Part shown: one piece after another, positions 5,939 through 6,305 of the stretch
Layout: every line of letters begins with the position of its first letter
Numbering within the stretch: the first letter of the stretch is position 1
DNA from: Actinomycetota bacterium
GTDB taxonomy: Bacteria > Actinomycetota > Actinomycetes > Streptosporangiales > Streptosporangiaceae
Assembly (NCBI GenBank): GCA_003242605.1
Contig: QGUZ01000301.1
Location: 1 to 6,305 of the forward strand
Direction of reading: 5' to 3'
Length of the DNA: 6,305 bases
The notes under the pieces: model-generated
Told to the model about the DNA's origin: nothing
The model's input: the letters and a program-made list of their open reading frames with translations, nothing else
Database searches by the model: none
Program-made: the position numbers and the translations under genes

Positions 5939-6305
5939 CCGATCCTTGGCCGCCGTGGCGGCGGGCGCGGCCTCCTCCGGCTTCTCCTCGGCGGTGTCCC
6001 CCGCGGCGGCGTCCTTCCCGCCGGAGGACGCGCCCTCGGGCGAGGTGTCCCCGGCGGCCTCACCCGCGCCCGCGGCGTCCGGCTCCGGCCGCTCCCCGGC
6101 CGGCTCGCGCAGCGGGTCGCCGTGCGGCGGGGCGGCGGACGGCGCGGCGGACGGCGCGGCCGAATCCTCGCCCGGTACGGCGGGGCCCGGCGGCGCGGCG
6201 GGGGCCTCCCGAGCCCGCGGGGCTCCCCCCCGCGGGGCGGGGCGCCCGCTCCGGGGCGCCCCCGGGCGCCCCGCGGGGGGGGCTCCGGGGGCCCGGGGCG
6301 GGGCC
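5939..6305 (-). other. Open low-complexity coding stretch in frame with sua5, entering from the window edge
   Basis: These 122 codons have no stop and no ATG or GTG in the sua5 frame, and they run directly into sua5. Between 5939 and about 6180 the product is rich in Ala, Glu, Pro, Asp and Gly (for example GDTAEEKPEEAAP), with nearly every third base G or C. That pattern is typical of a genuine disordered linker rather than of a shadow frame. From about 6180 to the edge it becomes Pro/Ala/Gly/Arg only and is less trustworthy. It may be an N-terminal extension of Sua5 or a linker joining Sua5 to an upstream protein; prmC is the usual upstream neighbour. No other feature is visible in this stretch. 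Confidence 0.5.

Noticed and set aside
5674..6063. A 129-residue minus-strand frame overlapping the start of sua5.
   Set aside because: It is Pro/Arg-rich and out of frame with sua5, with the composition of a shadow frame. The coding-like third positions are in the sua5 frame.

Overview
The window reads as chromosomal DNA of a very high-GC actinomycete. Third codon positions are almost all G or C in the recognisable genes. The protein sequences and the sua5-glyA-wecA order resemble what I remember of Streptomyces and Streptosporangiales. The order Streptosporangiales is a guess from protein flavour, not something the sequence proves. Every gene I can support lies on the minus strand, so transcription runs from right to left.

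In transcription order: (1) 6305-5939 is an open, low-complexity reading frame that enters from the right edge and joins the next gene in frame. (2) 5938-5294 encodes a short, single-domain L-threonylcarbamoyladenylate synthase (Sua5/YrdC/TsaC family), which makes the precursor of the tRNA modification t6A. (3) 5293-5175 is a gap with two back-to-back inverted repeats and a possible promoter. (4) 5174-3513 encodes an unrecognised 553-residue protein: a helical head, a 24-residue tandem repeat array and a long disordered tail with islands of conserved-looking sequence. (5) 3500-3114, only 12 bases further on, encodes an unrecognised 128-residue helical protein with its own strong Shine-Dalgarno. 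(6) 3113-2786 is a leader with several strong inverted repeats. (7) 2785-1526 encodes a serine hydroxymethyltransferase-family enzyme (glyA) with unusual active-site substitutions. (8) 1465 to the left edge encodes a WecA/Rfe-type polyprenyl-phosphate GlcNAc-1-phosphate transferase with a long Ala/Pro/Gly tail that runs off the window.

sua5, glyA and wecA form a neighbourhood often found upstream of the ATP synthase operon in actinomycetes: tRNA modification, one-carbon metabolism and the first step of a cell-envelope glycan. The unusual part is the two-gene unit at 3114-5174 between sua5 and glyA. Its proteins have helical segments loosely like the small ESX/WXG100 proteins of type VII secretion, but no canonical WXG or YxxxD/E signal. 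The larger one carries imperfect collagen-like triplet repeats, with clearly lower GC at third positions, and a duplicated motif in its tail. If anything here is undescribed, it is this pair.

Both window edges are extremely GC-rich with long homopolymer runs, as at the ends of draft-assembly contigs, so the outermost 50-100 bases should be treated with care. I saw no tRNA, rRNA, CRISPR array, insertion sequence or plus-strand gene.
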